Shown here: piece by piece, positions 24,164-33,200 of the stretch
Layout of the letters: the number at the start of each line of letters is the position of its first letter
How positions within the stretch are numbered: position 1 is the stretch's first letter
From: Anoxynatronum buryatiense
Lineage (GTDB): Bacteria; Bacillota; Clostridia; Peptostreptococcales; Tindalliaceae
Direction of reading: 5' to 3'
Assembly: GCF_900182905.1 (NCBI RefSeq)
Contig: NZ_FXUF01000016.1
Coordinates: 33,092 to 97,091, forward strand
Length of the DNA: 64,000 nt
Position numbers and translations under genes: made by a program
The notes under the pieces: model-generated
Told to the model about the DNA's origin: nothing
What the model saw: only the letters and a program-made list of their open reading frames with translations
Database searches by the model: none

Positions 24164-25137
24164 ATCGCTTTCCTGTTTTCAAAAGCCAGCTTGGATACTT
24201 GCTTGAACAATATGTCGAATACAGAAGGATGCGCGGGTACAAATCTCAAAGCGGCGAAGATGATATCTGCCAATTTGACTCTTATGCGGCAGCCTCACCG
24301 ATAACGGCAAACATTCTCACAAAGGAATTGGTTGAAGCCTACATCGCCAGACGTCCCGGCGAGAAACGGACAACGCAAACCCACAGAATTTCTACCGTAC
24401 GGTGTTTTGGTAAATATCTTGTTCGCTGCGGCATAGACGCATATATTCTCCCCAATGGTGTACTTCCCATTGCCAAGTATGACTTCATACCTCATGTGTT
24501 GAGTACGGGTGAAGTGGTGCGTCTAATAAATGTGGCTGATTCGTTACCCTATCGGGCAAACTATCCAAGACGTCACATCGTGATGCCAATGATGTTCAGA
24601 TTAATTTATGGCTGTGGTTTGCGGGTGTCCGAGGCATGTAGTTTGCAGATCAACGATGTAGACTTGCAAACTGGCGTCCTGCTTGTGCGTGCAGCTAAAT
24701 TCAATAAAGATCGATATGTTCCCATGGCTCAAATCCTTCTTCAAAGATGTCAGCGATATTTTGCCAAAACAATTCTGACCGGCAATATTAAATCACCATT
24801 TTTACCGTCACCCTCAGGAGGGTTTTACAACAGGAGCACCGTGGGATACACTTTTCGCCAATGCCTTGCAATTGCTGGAATACCACATTTCGATGACGGT
24901 CCGACCGTTCATTCTTTGCGCCACTCTTTCGCTGTACACAACTTGGTAAGATGGGGCACCGAAGGTAAGGATATCGACACATTACTGCCATATTTATCTG
25001 CATACTTGGGCCATGAGAATTTGCTTGGTACCGAGCGTTATCTAAGAATGACAACGGAAATGTTTCCGGCGTTAAGGGAGAAAATCAGCACAGGATGCTC
25101 ATGGCTGATACCGGAGGTGGCTCACCATGAGGACTAA
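24160..25137 (+). CDS. RIT tyrosine recombinase B
   Basis: 325 residues. Catalytic residues: Arg in YGCGLRVSEACSLQ, HxxR in VHSLRHSFAVHNLV, His in AYLGHENLLGT and Tyr in ERYLRMTTE. The insert GTEGKDIDTLLPYLSAYLGH is typical of the middle recombinase of RIT trios. The start codon overlaps the stop of gene A (ATGA). Confidence 0.9.
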   Translation: MNRFPVFKSQLGYLLEQYVEYRRMRGYKSQSGEDDICQFDSYAAASPITANILTKELVEAYIARRPGEKRTTQTHRISTVRCFGKYLVRCGIDAYILPNGVLPIAKYDFIPHVLSTGEVVRLINVADSLPYRANYPRRHIVMPMMFRLIYGCGLRVSEACSLQINDVDLQTGVLLVRAAKFNKDRYVPMAQILLQRCQRYFAKTILTGNIKSPFLPSPSGGFYNRSTVGYTFRQCLAIAGIPHFDDGPTVHSLRHSFAVHNLVRWGTEGKDIDTLLPYLSAYLGHENLLGTERYLRMTTEMFPALREKISTGCSWLIPEVAHHED

Positions 25138-26152
25138 AAGTATACCGACTGATTTTGCCAAATGTGTCACTCGATTTCTCACAATTCACTTGCCAGGTGA
25201 AAGGAATCTGAGTCCGCAAACCATTAAATCATACAGCTTTGCTTTGAAAATGTACATTGGGTACCTTGATTCTTCTGCTGGGATTAAGCCTGAGCGAATA
25301 GAGCTAAAGGATATATTGGCAGGCAGCATCATGGGATTTCTGGCATCAATGGGTGAATCCAGCCCAAAAACTCACAACCAGCGTCTTTCAGCGCTCAAAA
25401 CCTTTGTTCGTTATGCAATGCTGGAATACCCAATCTTCATACTTGACGGGCAACGTATACTTGCCATTCCATCGAAACGGAGTTCTGAAAACGAGATCAT
25501 CTATTTGGAGAAAGACGCAATGAAAGCTTTATTGGCGACTCCCGATCAAAAGAACGTCCGTGGCAGGCGGGATCTTGCGATAATGGCTTTGCTTTACGAC
25601 ACTGGGGCTCGGGTTCAAGAGCTGATAAATCTAAAGGTCAAAAATATGCGGCTTGTGAAGCCGGAGACAGTAACATTGTTCGGTAAAAGAAGAAAAATGC
25701 GAACAATCCCAATCATGCCTGAGACAGCAAGAATCTTGGAGGTATATATGCGTGACCGGGGATTTCTGGAACAATCTGCTTGTGGAGACCTTTATTTATT
25801 CAATTCTATGAACAGGGCACAGTTTACAAGGCCGGGGATATCAAAGATTCTCAAGCGTCATTTTCTCATAGCAAAACAAGCTAATTCATCAGTCCCATTT
25901 CCTAATGATATCCACCCTCATGCTTTTCGGGCCAGCAAAGCCATTCATCTTCTTGAGTCCGGCGTCAACATCATCGCAATTCGGGATTTTCTTGGGCACA
26001 CAAGCGTCTCAACTACTCAGGTTTACCTGAGAGTAAACAGCCAAGCTAAAAGAGAGGCAATCGTTCAGGCTTACCCTTCCTTGGCGGAATCAGTCCCTGC
26101 TTGGCAGGAAAATTGTGATCTGATGAAATTATTGAATCAAATGTGCTCGTAA
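25127..26152 (+). CDS. RIT tyrosine recombinase C
   Basis: 341 residues. N-terminal core-binding domain at about 1-115 (FLTIHLPGERNLSPQTIKSY), catalytic domain after 150: Arg in LYDTGARVQELINL, HxxR in HPHAFRASKAIHLL, His in DFLGHTSVSTT and Tyr in QVYLRVNSQ. Complete. It overlaps gene B by 11 bases and ends 12 bases before the right inverted repeat. Confidence 0.9.
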   Translation: MRTKSIPTDFAKCVTRFLTIHLPGERNLSPQTIKSYSFALKMYIGYLDSSAGIKPERIELKDILAGSIMGFLASMGESSPKTHNQRLSALKTFVRYAMLEYPIFILDGQRILAIPSKRSSENEIIYLEKDAMKALLATPDQKNVRGRRDLAIMALLYDTGARVQELINLKVKNMRLVKPETVTLFGKRRKMRTIPIMPETARILEVYMRDRGFLEQSACGDLYLFNSMNRAQFTRPGISKILKRHFLIAKQANSSVPFPNDIHPHAFRASKAIHLLESGVNIIAIRDFLGHTSVSTTQVYLRVNSQAKREAIVQAYPSLAESVPAWQENCDLMKLLNQMCS

Positions 26153-26163
26153 GATCCACTCTG

Positions 26164-26252
26164 GATTATCGAAACAAATTAACGGTTCGCAGTTCATTTT
26201 ACATAGTTTGCTGCGGGCTGGTTTCGATAAAACGGTGGTTTCGATAATCATC
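26164..26252. repeat. RIT right inverted repeat (89 bp)
   Basis: Perfect reverse complement of 22803-22891. The absence of any mismatch over 89 bases argues for recent transposition or ongoing exchange between the ends. Confidence 0.95.
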
Positions 26253-26591
26253 GGCATGGAGGACGACCTTTGCCAGCAGCTCCCGGTGCAGCTCTTGATA
26301 AAGGGAGTCCAGTCAGTCATGGGCACCCCGAATCATCCAGTTGGCCATGGTCTGGCGGGAGATGTCCCAGCCAAAATGTCGAAGCTGCTGTTCCTGGCGG
26401 TACAGGCGTAATCCTTCCCTGTACTTCCGGTTTATGACAAAGACCATGAAGGAGGGGGAGACGAAACTGCCTGGCAGTACCGGCGCCGGCATGGGAGCGG
26501 TGATAACGGGAGTGGTGATGCCCTCCTGTTCACAGGCCCGGCAGATGTATACATGGCGCACATGTTCCACCACTTTCACCTGGGCAGGAAT
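26250..26591 (-). pseudogene. IS66-family transposase (TnpC), upstream part, truncated
   Basis: The minus strand reads IPAQVKVVEHVRHVYICRAC then VSPSFMVFVINRKYREGLRL, YRQEQQLRHFGWDISRQTMA and NWMIRG, the zinc-finger-like and helical region of IS66 TnpC, ending at HAD where the RIT element interrupts. At 26591 the sequence switches within one codon to group II intron reverse transcriptase, so the IS66 N-terminus is lost. Confidence 0.85.
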
Positions 26592-26790
26592 GATTCCGGC
26601 ACTTCCTTTGTTTTCTTTGACTCTGAGCCATACGCTCTTCAGAATGTCGGGCCGGTAGATTTTGTCGTACAATGCATGGAATTTTCGCTCGGGGTTTGCC
26701 TTTGCACATTGGTATAGTGTCGTCGAGAAGCGTTCCGCTTTTTTTCAACACGGCATTAGTCATTTTTCTGACATTCATGTGCTAGTTCGC
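26592..26790 (-). pseudogene. Group II intron reverse transcriptase, N-terminal fragment
   Basis: One frame carries AERFSTTLYQCAKANPERKF, HALYDKIYRPDILKSVWLRV and KENKGSAGI, the start of LtrA-type reverse transcriptases just before the G-IDG motif. The start region (MNVRKMTNAVLKK) is in another frame; a slip in an A7 run probably separates them. The remainder is replaced by IS66 sequence. Confidence 0.8.
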
Positions 26791-27294
26791 TCCTTTCCAA
26801 GCCTTGAGTGATAGCAGAGATCCTGCCCTCCATCCGGTTATGTTGTCCGGATGTTCTTCGGTACTATGTTCCCCTCTGACTCCCTTCCGTCAAGTTCCCA
26901 TTTCGGTTCCCCTTATAAGGTTCCTCTTTACGGCCGTCAGGTCATGACGGGGAGGGTCTCCCCAGTTCCGCTCATTACTTTCCCAGCATTTCGTTTCCCT
27001 TACTCCGGGAGATTCTTTGGTCCTGACTTCCAAGTTCATGGCACCGTCCATGGCCATCACCTATGCACAAGAGGTTCGGCTTCTCCTTGTCCTTTCTCTC
27101 GGTTTCTTTTAACGAAGCGGCAGAATTCACTTCATGTTACAACCTGCTGGTTTGCTTGCCCGATTTTCATCGGTACTTTTTCACAGGGCTTCAACCTTAG
27201 GATTTCTCCACCAGTTGCCTGTCAGCTACTGAGCATCTTGGCATTTACTCAGACTGGACTTTCACCAGTTAGCAATTAACGGCTTGCTGAGCAC
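26791..27294 (-). mobile_element. Group II intron 5' RNA region (domains I-IV)
   Basis: The minus strand begins GTGCTCAGC at 27294, an acceptable GUGYG-like 5' end, and contains GGTGAAAGTCCAGTCTG, GTGAAAAAGTACCGATG, AACCGAGAGAAAGGACAAGG, CTCCCGGAGTAAGGGAAACG and GGAACCTTATAAGGGGAACC, all familiar pieces of bacterial group II intron domain I-III. It leads into the reverse-transcriptase start. Confidence 0.8.
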
Positions 27295-27724
27295 GCGTCT
27301 ACGACAAGCGCAGTTTTGCCTGCGAAGCAGACGCCCGGCTGGAAATAGAGAAGCTTACCAAAGACCTTCTGAAACTGAAGTTTCATACAGTGCAGTTTGA
27401 CGTTGCTCTCGTCCAGAAACGAAAACCTGACCGACCGTCTCCCCAAAAGGAACCAGCGACTGTGTATCACCTGCACCCCACCATCGCCGAAGATGAACAG
27501 GTCATCAGCGCTTACCTTATCTGGGAATGCACCTTTGTGCTGGTCAGTAATGACACCAGCCTCACAGCAGCATAACTGTTATTGGAATACAAAACCCAAA
27601 GCCAGACAGAGAAAAAGTTTCAGCAACTGAAATCTCCACAGTTTGTCAATGCCATCTACCTGGACAGTCCGCCCCGTATTGAAGCTTTTGCATACCTGGT
27701 GCGTATGGTCAATCTGACAATTTA
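27294..27724 (+). pseudogene. IS1634-like transposase, C-terminal fragment
   Basis: The reading frame begins in the middle of the family (RVYDKRSFACEADARLEIEK) and runs to FVLVSNDTSLTAA, an in-frame TAA at 27573, then LLEYKTQSQTEKKFQQLKSP and PPRIEAFAYLVRMVNLTI. The YKxQ..xEKxF block is the catalytic Glu region. The 5' part is missing; group II intron sequence abuts it on the opposite strand. Confidence 0.75.
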
Positions 27725-27820
27725 AATCATGATTATTTTGTACTCTTGGTTATTTTCTCTGTTTTTCTCACTCATTCCTCCCCTTGCCGCTCTGGATATA
27801 TCTCTAATGGTTTCGGCTGA

Positions 27821-27849
27821 TGACTTCACCATCGAAAATATGGTATACT
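27821..27849 (+). promoter_or_regulatory. Promoter of the stn-like operon
   Basis: Extended -10 TGGTATACT with a weak TGACTT 17 bases upstream, 50 bases before the first start codon. Confidence 0.6.
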
Positions 27850-27899
27850 TTTAACATTGATGCAGCGATTCCCACTGATTAGAAAAGGAGTGAATGTGA

Positions 27900-28442
27900 A
27901 TGCAATGTTGTGGAGGACAGGGACCGCAGGCCCCAAATGAAATCACTTCCAATTTTGACCTGAACCTGCTGGCCCCCGTGCTGAAAAAGTACGGTCAGAA
28001 GCCCGGCAGCCTCATTACAATTCTTCAGAAGGCTCAGGAGATCTACGGCTATCTGCCCATGGATGTATTGGATTACATCGCGGCACAAACCGGTATTAAA
28101 CCACCCAATGTCTATGGAGTGGCCACTTTCTATACCCAGTTTCGCCTTAACCCGGTGGGTGAATACCTGATCATGCTCTGCATGGGAACGGCCTGTCATG
28201 TAAATGGTGCCGGTGCCATTGAAGATGCCATTTGTGATGAACTGAAAATTCAGGACGGCGAAACCACCGCCGACAATCTCTTTACATTGAACAATGTTGC
28301 CTGTTTAGGATGTTGCAGTTTATCACCTGTCATGATGATCAATGGTGAAACTTACGCCAAACTGACCCCGGAGAAAACTCGCAAAATTCTCAGGGATCTG
28401 CGCAAGCAGCATCAGCAGCAGGAAAAGGAGGCGACCTCATGA
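27900..28442 (+). CDS. NuoE-like [2Fe-2S] subunit of an electron-bifurcating complex
   Basis: 180 residues. An N-terminal helical part (about 20-85: KPGSLITILQKAQEIYGYLP) and a thioredoxin-like [2Fe-2S] fold with cysteines in LCMGTACHVNGA and NVACLGCCSLSPVMMI. It belongs to the NuoE/HydC/HndA family and passes electrons to or from the flavin of the NuoF-like partner. The ribosome site AAAGGAG is nine bases from ATG. It overlaps the next gene by four bases, so the two are translated together. An N-terminal MQCCGG is unusual and may bind metal or be incidental. Confidence 0.88.
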   Translation: MQCCGGQGPQAPNEITSNFDLNLLAPVLKKYGQKPGSLITILQKAQEIYGYLPMDVLDYIAAQTGIKPPNVYGVATFYTQFRLNPVGEYLIMLCMGTACHVNGAGAIEDAICDELKIQDGETTADNLFTLNNVACLGCCSLSPVMMINGETYAKLTPEKTRKILRDLRKQHQQQEKEATS

Positions 28443-30190
28443 GAATCGTTGTGGGACAAGGCAGCTGCGGCATTGCCGCCGGTGCCGGAAAAGTCAGTGT
28501 TGCATTCCAGGAGGCACTCTCCCAGACAGATGCCCCTGTTTCCCTGGAGCTTACAGGCTGCTGTGGCACCTGTTACCTGGAGCCTGTGGTGGATGTTTAT
28601 GACAGCCATCATGAAAAAACCACCTTTGTGTTGGTAACCCCTGAAATGGTGGATGAAATCATCGATTTTACCCTTACCGGCAAACAGCCGGCAGCAGGTC
28701 ATCTCATGAGCGAAGAAGACCTGACCGCTCAGGCAAAACAAAAAAAAGTGGCCCTGCGCAATGCCGGGTCCATTAATCCGGAAGACATCAATGATTACCT
28801 GGCTATTGACGGTTACAAGGCCATTGAAAAAGCGCTAAAAACCATGACGCCGGTTCAGGTGATTGAGGAGATCAAAATTTCCGGTCTCCGCGGCCGGGGA
28901 GGGGCTGGATTTCCTACCTGGTTTAAGTGGAATGCCGCTTATCAGCAAAAGGAAACCCCCAAATACATGGTCTGTAATGCCGACGAAGGTGACCCGGGAG
29001 CTTTCATGGATCGAAGCATTCTGGAAGGTGATCCCCATGGAGTCATTGAAGGTATGATGATTGGCGGTTACGCAATGGGTGCCAGTGAAGGCATTTTCTA
29101 TGTGCGGGCTGAGTATCCCCTGGCCATCAAGCGCCTTGAAAAGGCTATTGAGCAAGCCAGAGAAAAGGGCCTCCTGGGGAAAAATATCATGGACTCAGGT
29201 TTTGATTTTGATCTCTGGATCAAAGCTGGTGCCGGTGCTTTTGTCTGTGGTGAAGAAACCGCCCTCATCGCTTCCCTTGAAGGGGAACGAGGCATGCCCC
29301 GGCTGAAGCCGCCTTTCCCGGCTCAAAAAGGATTCTGGCAAAAACCAACCAATATCAATAACGTGGAAACCCTGGCCAATGTTCCCTGGATTTTCCGCAA
29401 CGGCGGTGCCGCTTTTGCCGCCATGGGCACTGAAAAAAGTAAGGGTACCAAAGTGTTCGCCCTGACAGGCAAGATTAAAAAAGGCGGTCTGGTGGAAATT
29501 CCCATGGGCCTGACTCTCCGGGAAGTCATCTACGACATTGGCGGTGGCATCCTTGATGATAAAGGCTTTAAAGCCGTTCAGATGGGCGGCCCCTCTGGCG
29601 GATGTATTCCGGCCCATCTGCTGGACACACCAGTGGACTATGAGTCCATCACTCAGACAGGAGCCATTATGGGCTCCGGCGGAATGGTTGTCATGGACGA
29701 AACCACCTGTATGGTGGAAATGGCCCGTTTCTTCCTGGACTTCACCCGAAAAGAATCCTGTGGCAAATGCATCCACTGCCGCATGGGGACCAAACGCATG
29801 CTGGAAATTCTTACCCGCATTACGGAAGGCAAGGGTAAGGACGGCGACATTGAGCTCTTGGAAGAGTTGTGTGAACGAGTAAAGGAAGGCTCTCTTTGTG
29901 CTTTGGGCGGCACTGCTCCCAATCCGGTGCTGACCACACTGAAATACTTCCGCCACGAATACGAGGCGCACATCCACGATCGCAAGTGCCCTTCTCACCA
30001 GTGTAAGCAGCTGCTCACCTACACCATTTCAGAAACTGCCTGTAAAAAGTGTGGGATCTGTGCAAAGAACTGCCCCACCGATGCCATCACCGGCAGCAAG
30101 ACTGAAGTGTATGTTATTGACCAGGCGCTGTGTATTCAGTGCGGCAAGTGTAAAACCGTCTGCCCCTTCAAGGCAGTGGACGTGGACTAA
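28439..30190 (+). CDS. NuoF-like flavin/iron-sulfur subunit with extra ferredoxin domain
   Basis: 583 residues: a short thioredoxin-like [2Fe-2S] domain (about 1-90, CCGTCYLEP), then the NuoF core with the NADH/FMN motifs RGRGGAGFPTWFKWN and CNADEGDPGAFMDR, an SLBB region, the [4Fe-4S] motif ESCGKCIHCRMGTKRM, and a C-terminal 2[4Fe-4S] ferredoxin (CKKCGICAKNCPTDA, CIQCGKCKTVCPF). This is the layout of HydB/HndC/StnB-type subunits that hold the FMN where NADH is oxidised or NAD+ reduced. It is followed after 18 bases by the GltD/NuoG-like gene. Confidence 0.9.
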   Translation: MRIVVGQGSCGIAAGAGKVSVAFQEALSQTDAPVSLELTGCCGTCYLEPVVDVYDSHHEKTTFVLVTPEMVDEIIDFTLTGKQPAAGHLMSEEDLTAQAKQKKVALRNAGSINPEDINDYLAIDGYKAIEKALKTMTPVQVIEEIKISGLRGRGGAGFPTWFKWNAAYQQKETPKYMVCNADEGDPGAFMDRSILEGDPHGVIEGMMIGGYAMGASEGIFYVRAEYPLAIKRLEKAIEQAREKGLLGKNIMDSGFDFDLWIKAGAGAFVCGEETALIASLEGERGMPRLKPPFPAQKGFWQKPTNINNVETLANVPWIFRNGGAAFAAMGTEKSKGTKVFALTGKIKKGGLVEIPMGLTLREVIYDIGGGILDDKGFKAVQMGGPSGGCIPAHLLDTPVDYESITQTGAIMGSGGMVVMDETTCMVEMARFFLDFTRKESCGKCIHCRMGTKRMLEILTRITEGKGKDGDIELLEELCERVKEGSLCALGGTAPNPVLTTLKYFRHEYEAHIHDRKCPSHQCKQLLTYTISETACKKCGICAKNCPTDAITGSKTEVYVIDQALCIQCGKCKTVCPFKAVDVD

Positions 30191-30208
30191 AGAAAGAGGG
30201 GTGAAAAC

Positions 30209-33200
30209 ATGTCTGAACTGAGACTAAATATAAATGGAAAAGAAGTCACCGGCCGCCGCGGCCAAACCATTTTGGAAGTGGCCCGGGAAAATGACATCAG
30301 CATTCCCACACTCTGCTATGACGACCGCATGAAAATATATGGTTCCTGCGGCCTCTGTGTGGTGGAAGCGGAAGGGATTCCCAAACTGCTGCGGGCCTGT
30401 GCCACTGAAATCAGCCCGGATATGGTGATCAAAACCAATACCGAAAAGCTGAAAGCCAACCGAAAAATTGCGCTTGAACTGCTGTTGTCCGACCATACCG
30501 GCGATTGCCGCCCTCCCTGTGTGCTGGCCTGTCCCGGCAAAACCGACTGTCAGGGCTATGTGGGGCTCATCGCCAACGGCGAACACAAGGAGTCTCTGAA
30601 GCTTATTAAAGAACAGCTGCCTTTGCCTGCTTCCATTGGCCGGGTGTGTCCTCATCCTTGTGAGGACGAATGCCGCCGGCAACTGAAGGATGAACCCATT
30701 GCCATCGCCTGGCACAAGCGGTTTGTGGCAGATCTGGATCTTCAGGACCCTGAAGTGTTCATGCCGGAACTCAAACCGGCCACCGGCAAAAGCGTCGCCA
30801 TTGTGGGCGGCGGCCCCGGCGGCTTATCCACCGCCTATTATCTGCTCACCCAGGGTCATGCCGTCACCATTTACGACATGATGCCGGAAATGGGGGGTAT
30901 GTTAAAATACGGAATTCCTCAGTACCGCCTGCCCAAGGAAGTACTGAATCAGGAAATTGCCGTGATTGAAAAAATGGGTGCCCGCATGGTGAATAACGTA
31001 CGGGTGGGAGAACACATCACCCTGGATTACCTGCGCAGTCATTTTGACGCTGTATATCTTTCCATCGGATGCTGGGAGAGTTCTCCCATGCGCTGCCCCG
31101 GCGAAGAGCTGGAGGGCGTCATGGGTGGTATTCATTTTCTCCGCAATGTGGTGGAAAACCGGCCTACCCACATCGGACAACGGGTGGCTGTGGTGGGCGG
31201 CGGCAACACCGCCATGGACGCCTGTCGAACTGCCATCAGGCTGGGAGCCAAAGAAGTGATCAATCTCTATCGCCGCACCCGGGAGGAGATGCCCGCTGAA
31301 GAAATCGAAATTGTGGAAGCTGAAGAAGAAGGCGTTACCTTCAAGTTTCTGGTGAGTCCCATTGAAGTACTGGGTGAAAATGGCAAAGCCACCGCTATCC
31401 GACTTCAGAAAATGGAGCTGGGAGAGCCGGATGCCAGCGGCCGGCGACGTCCGGTACCCGTTGAAGGTGCCGAAGAGATCCTGGAAGTTGACTCCATCAT
31501 CGTGGCCATCGGTCAGTATGTCAATCTGGATGGATTCGAAGAGATCGACAAAACCAAATACAGCACCATTTCCGTTGACCCAAAAACCTTCTCCACCAGC
31601 CTTCCCGGTGTCTTTGCCGGGGGCGATGCCATCAATGATAACCTGAAAATTGCCATTCAGGCCATTGGCGATGGCAAAAATGCCTATAAAATCATCGACG
31701 GTTACCTCAATGGAGTGGATATCACCTACAAAGCACCGTATCTGGTCACCCGGGATGATGTGACTGCCGAAGAGTTTGAAGACCGCCCCACCGCCAAGCG
31801 CTCCCATATGGGGCACCTCTCTGCGGAAGAGCGACGTGACAACTTTAAAGAGGTGGTGCACGGTTTCACCCCTGAAGAGGCCATTGCCGATGCGAAGCGC
31901 TGCCTGGAATGCGGTTGCCATGATTATTTTGAGTGTAAGCTCATTGATTATTCCAATCAGTATGAGGTGGAACCGGAACGACTGGCGGGAGAAATGCATC
32001 ACCGCACCGTCGAAGATTCCCATCCCTTTATTCACCGCAACCCGGACAAGTGCATTCTTTGCGGTCTGTGCGTCCGTGTCTGTCATGAAGTCATGGATGT
32101 CACCGCCCTCGGGCTGGTGGACCGGGGCTTTGATGCGGTGGTGAAACCCGCCATGGACCGCCCGCTGAAAGAAAGCGACTGTATTTCCTGCGGCCAGTGT
32201 GTTTCTGTATGCCCCACCGGTGCATTGCAGGAAAAACTGCTGCTGGAAAAATCTGTTCCAGTGGAGACACATACCACTGACACCCTCTGCAGTTACTGTA
32301 GTGTGGGCTGCCAGACCCGCCTGGAAACCAAAGGCGGCATGGTGGTGCGCTCCCTGCCCATCAGCGGCAATCCGGTGGATGGCGGCCTCCTCTGTGTGAA
32401 AGGTCGTTTTGGTTACGATCTGGCACAACGCCAGGAGCGTCTTACCACTCCCCTTATCCGTAAAAACGGCCGTTTAGAGGAAGCCACCTGGGAAGAAGCC
32501 CTGCTGCTGGTGGCCAAAAAAGCCCAGGGATTCGCCTTCCAGGAAGGCTCTGACTCGGTGGGAATCGCTGTTTCAGACACATGGACCAACGAAGACCTGT
32601 TCGCTGTGAAACGCTTTGCCGAAGATGTGATGAAAACACCTCACCTGTTCTCTCTCAACAACACCGCCGCCGGCATCGGTGACGTGCTGGGATTGGATGC
32701 TTCCCCCAACACACTGACCGAGTTGCTGCGCACAGAAGTCATTCTCCTGGTGGGTTCTGCTGTGATGCGTGACCACGCCATTGCCGGACTCAAAATCAAG
32801 GAAGCCGTTCAGGAGAACGGTGCCAAACTGATTACCATCAACCCCTGCGCCACCAAGGCTGATGAATGGGCAACCCTGACCATCCAGCCTGAAAACCAGG
32901 TAACCTTCCTCAAAGAAATGGCGGCTGCCCTGTTGGAGTCCGGCAAATCACCCGCCAAAGCTGACGGGTTGGAAGCACTGAAGGCCAGCTTGGCCGGCCT
33001 CACCATCAGTGACGCTGCCAGAGAAGCTGCTGCTCTTTACGGTAATGCCAAAACAGGTATGATTGTCTTTGATCAAAAGGCACTCTCACCGGAAGCCGCT
33101 CAAATGCTGGCTAACCTGGCGGTCATTTCAGGCCATATCGGCAAACCCCGCCGGGGCCTGATTCAGCTGAAACCAGGCAGTAACAGCCAGGCACTCAGCC

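Larger units (their letters stand above)
22781..26252. mobile_element. RIT (recombinase-in-trio) element inserted in IS66 tnpC
   Basis: Three consecutive, overlapping tyrosine-recombinase genes lie between perfect 89-bp inverted repeats. The IS66 reading frame resumes exactly on the far side (HAD | DEIELQ), with ATC repeated at both junctions as a possible 3-bp target duplication. All three genes are open and keep catalytic residues, so the element may be functional. The boundaries assume the left palindrome belongs to the element. Confidence 0.88.

Noticed and set aside
30902..32428. Long minus-strand frame (508 codons) within the StnC-like gene
   Set aside because: It is an antisense shadow in a GC-rich gene; the plus strand has continuous family motifs.
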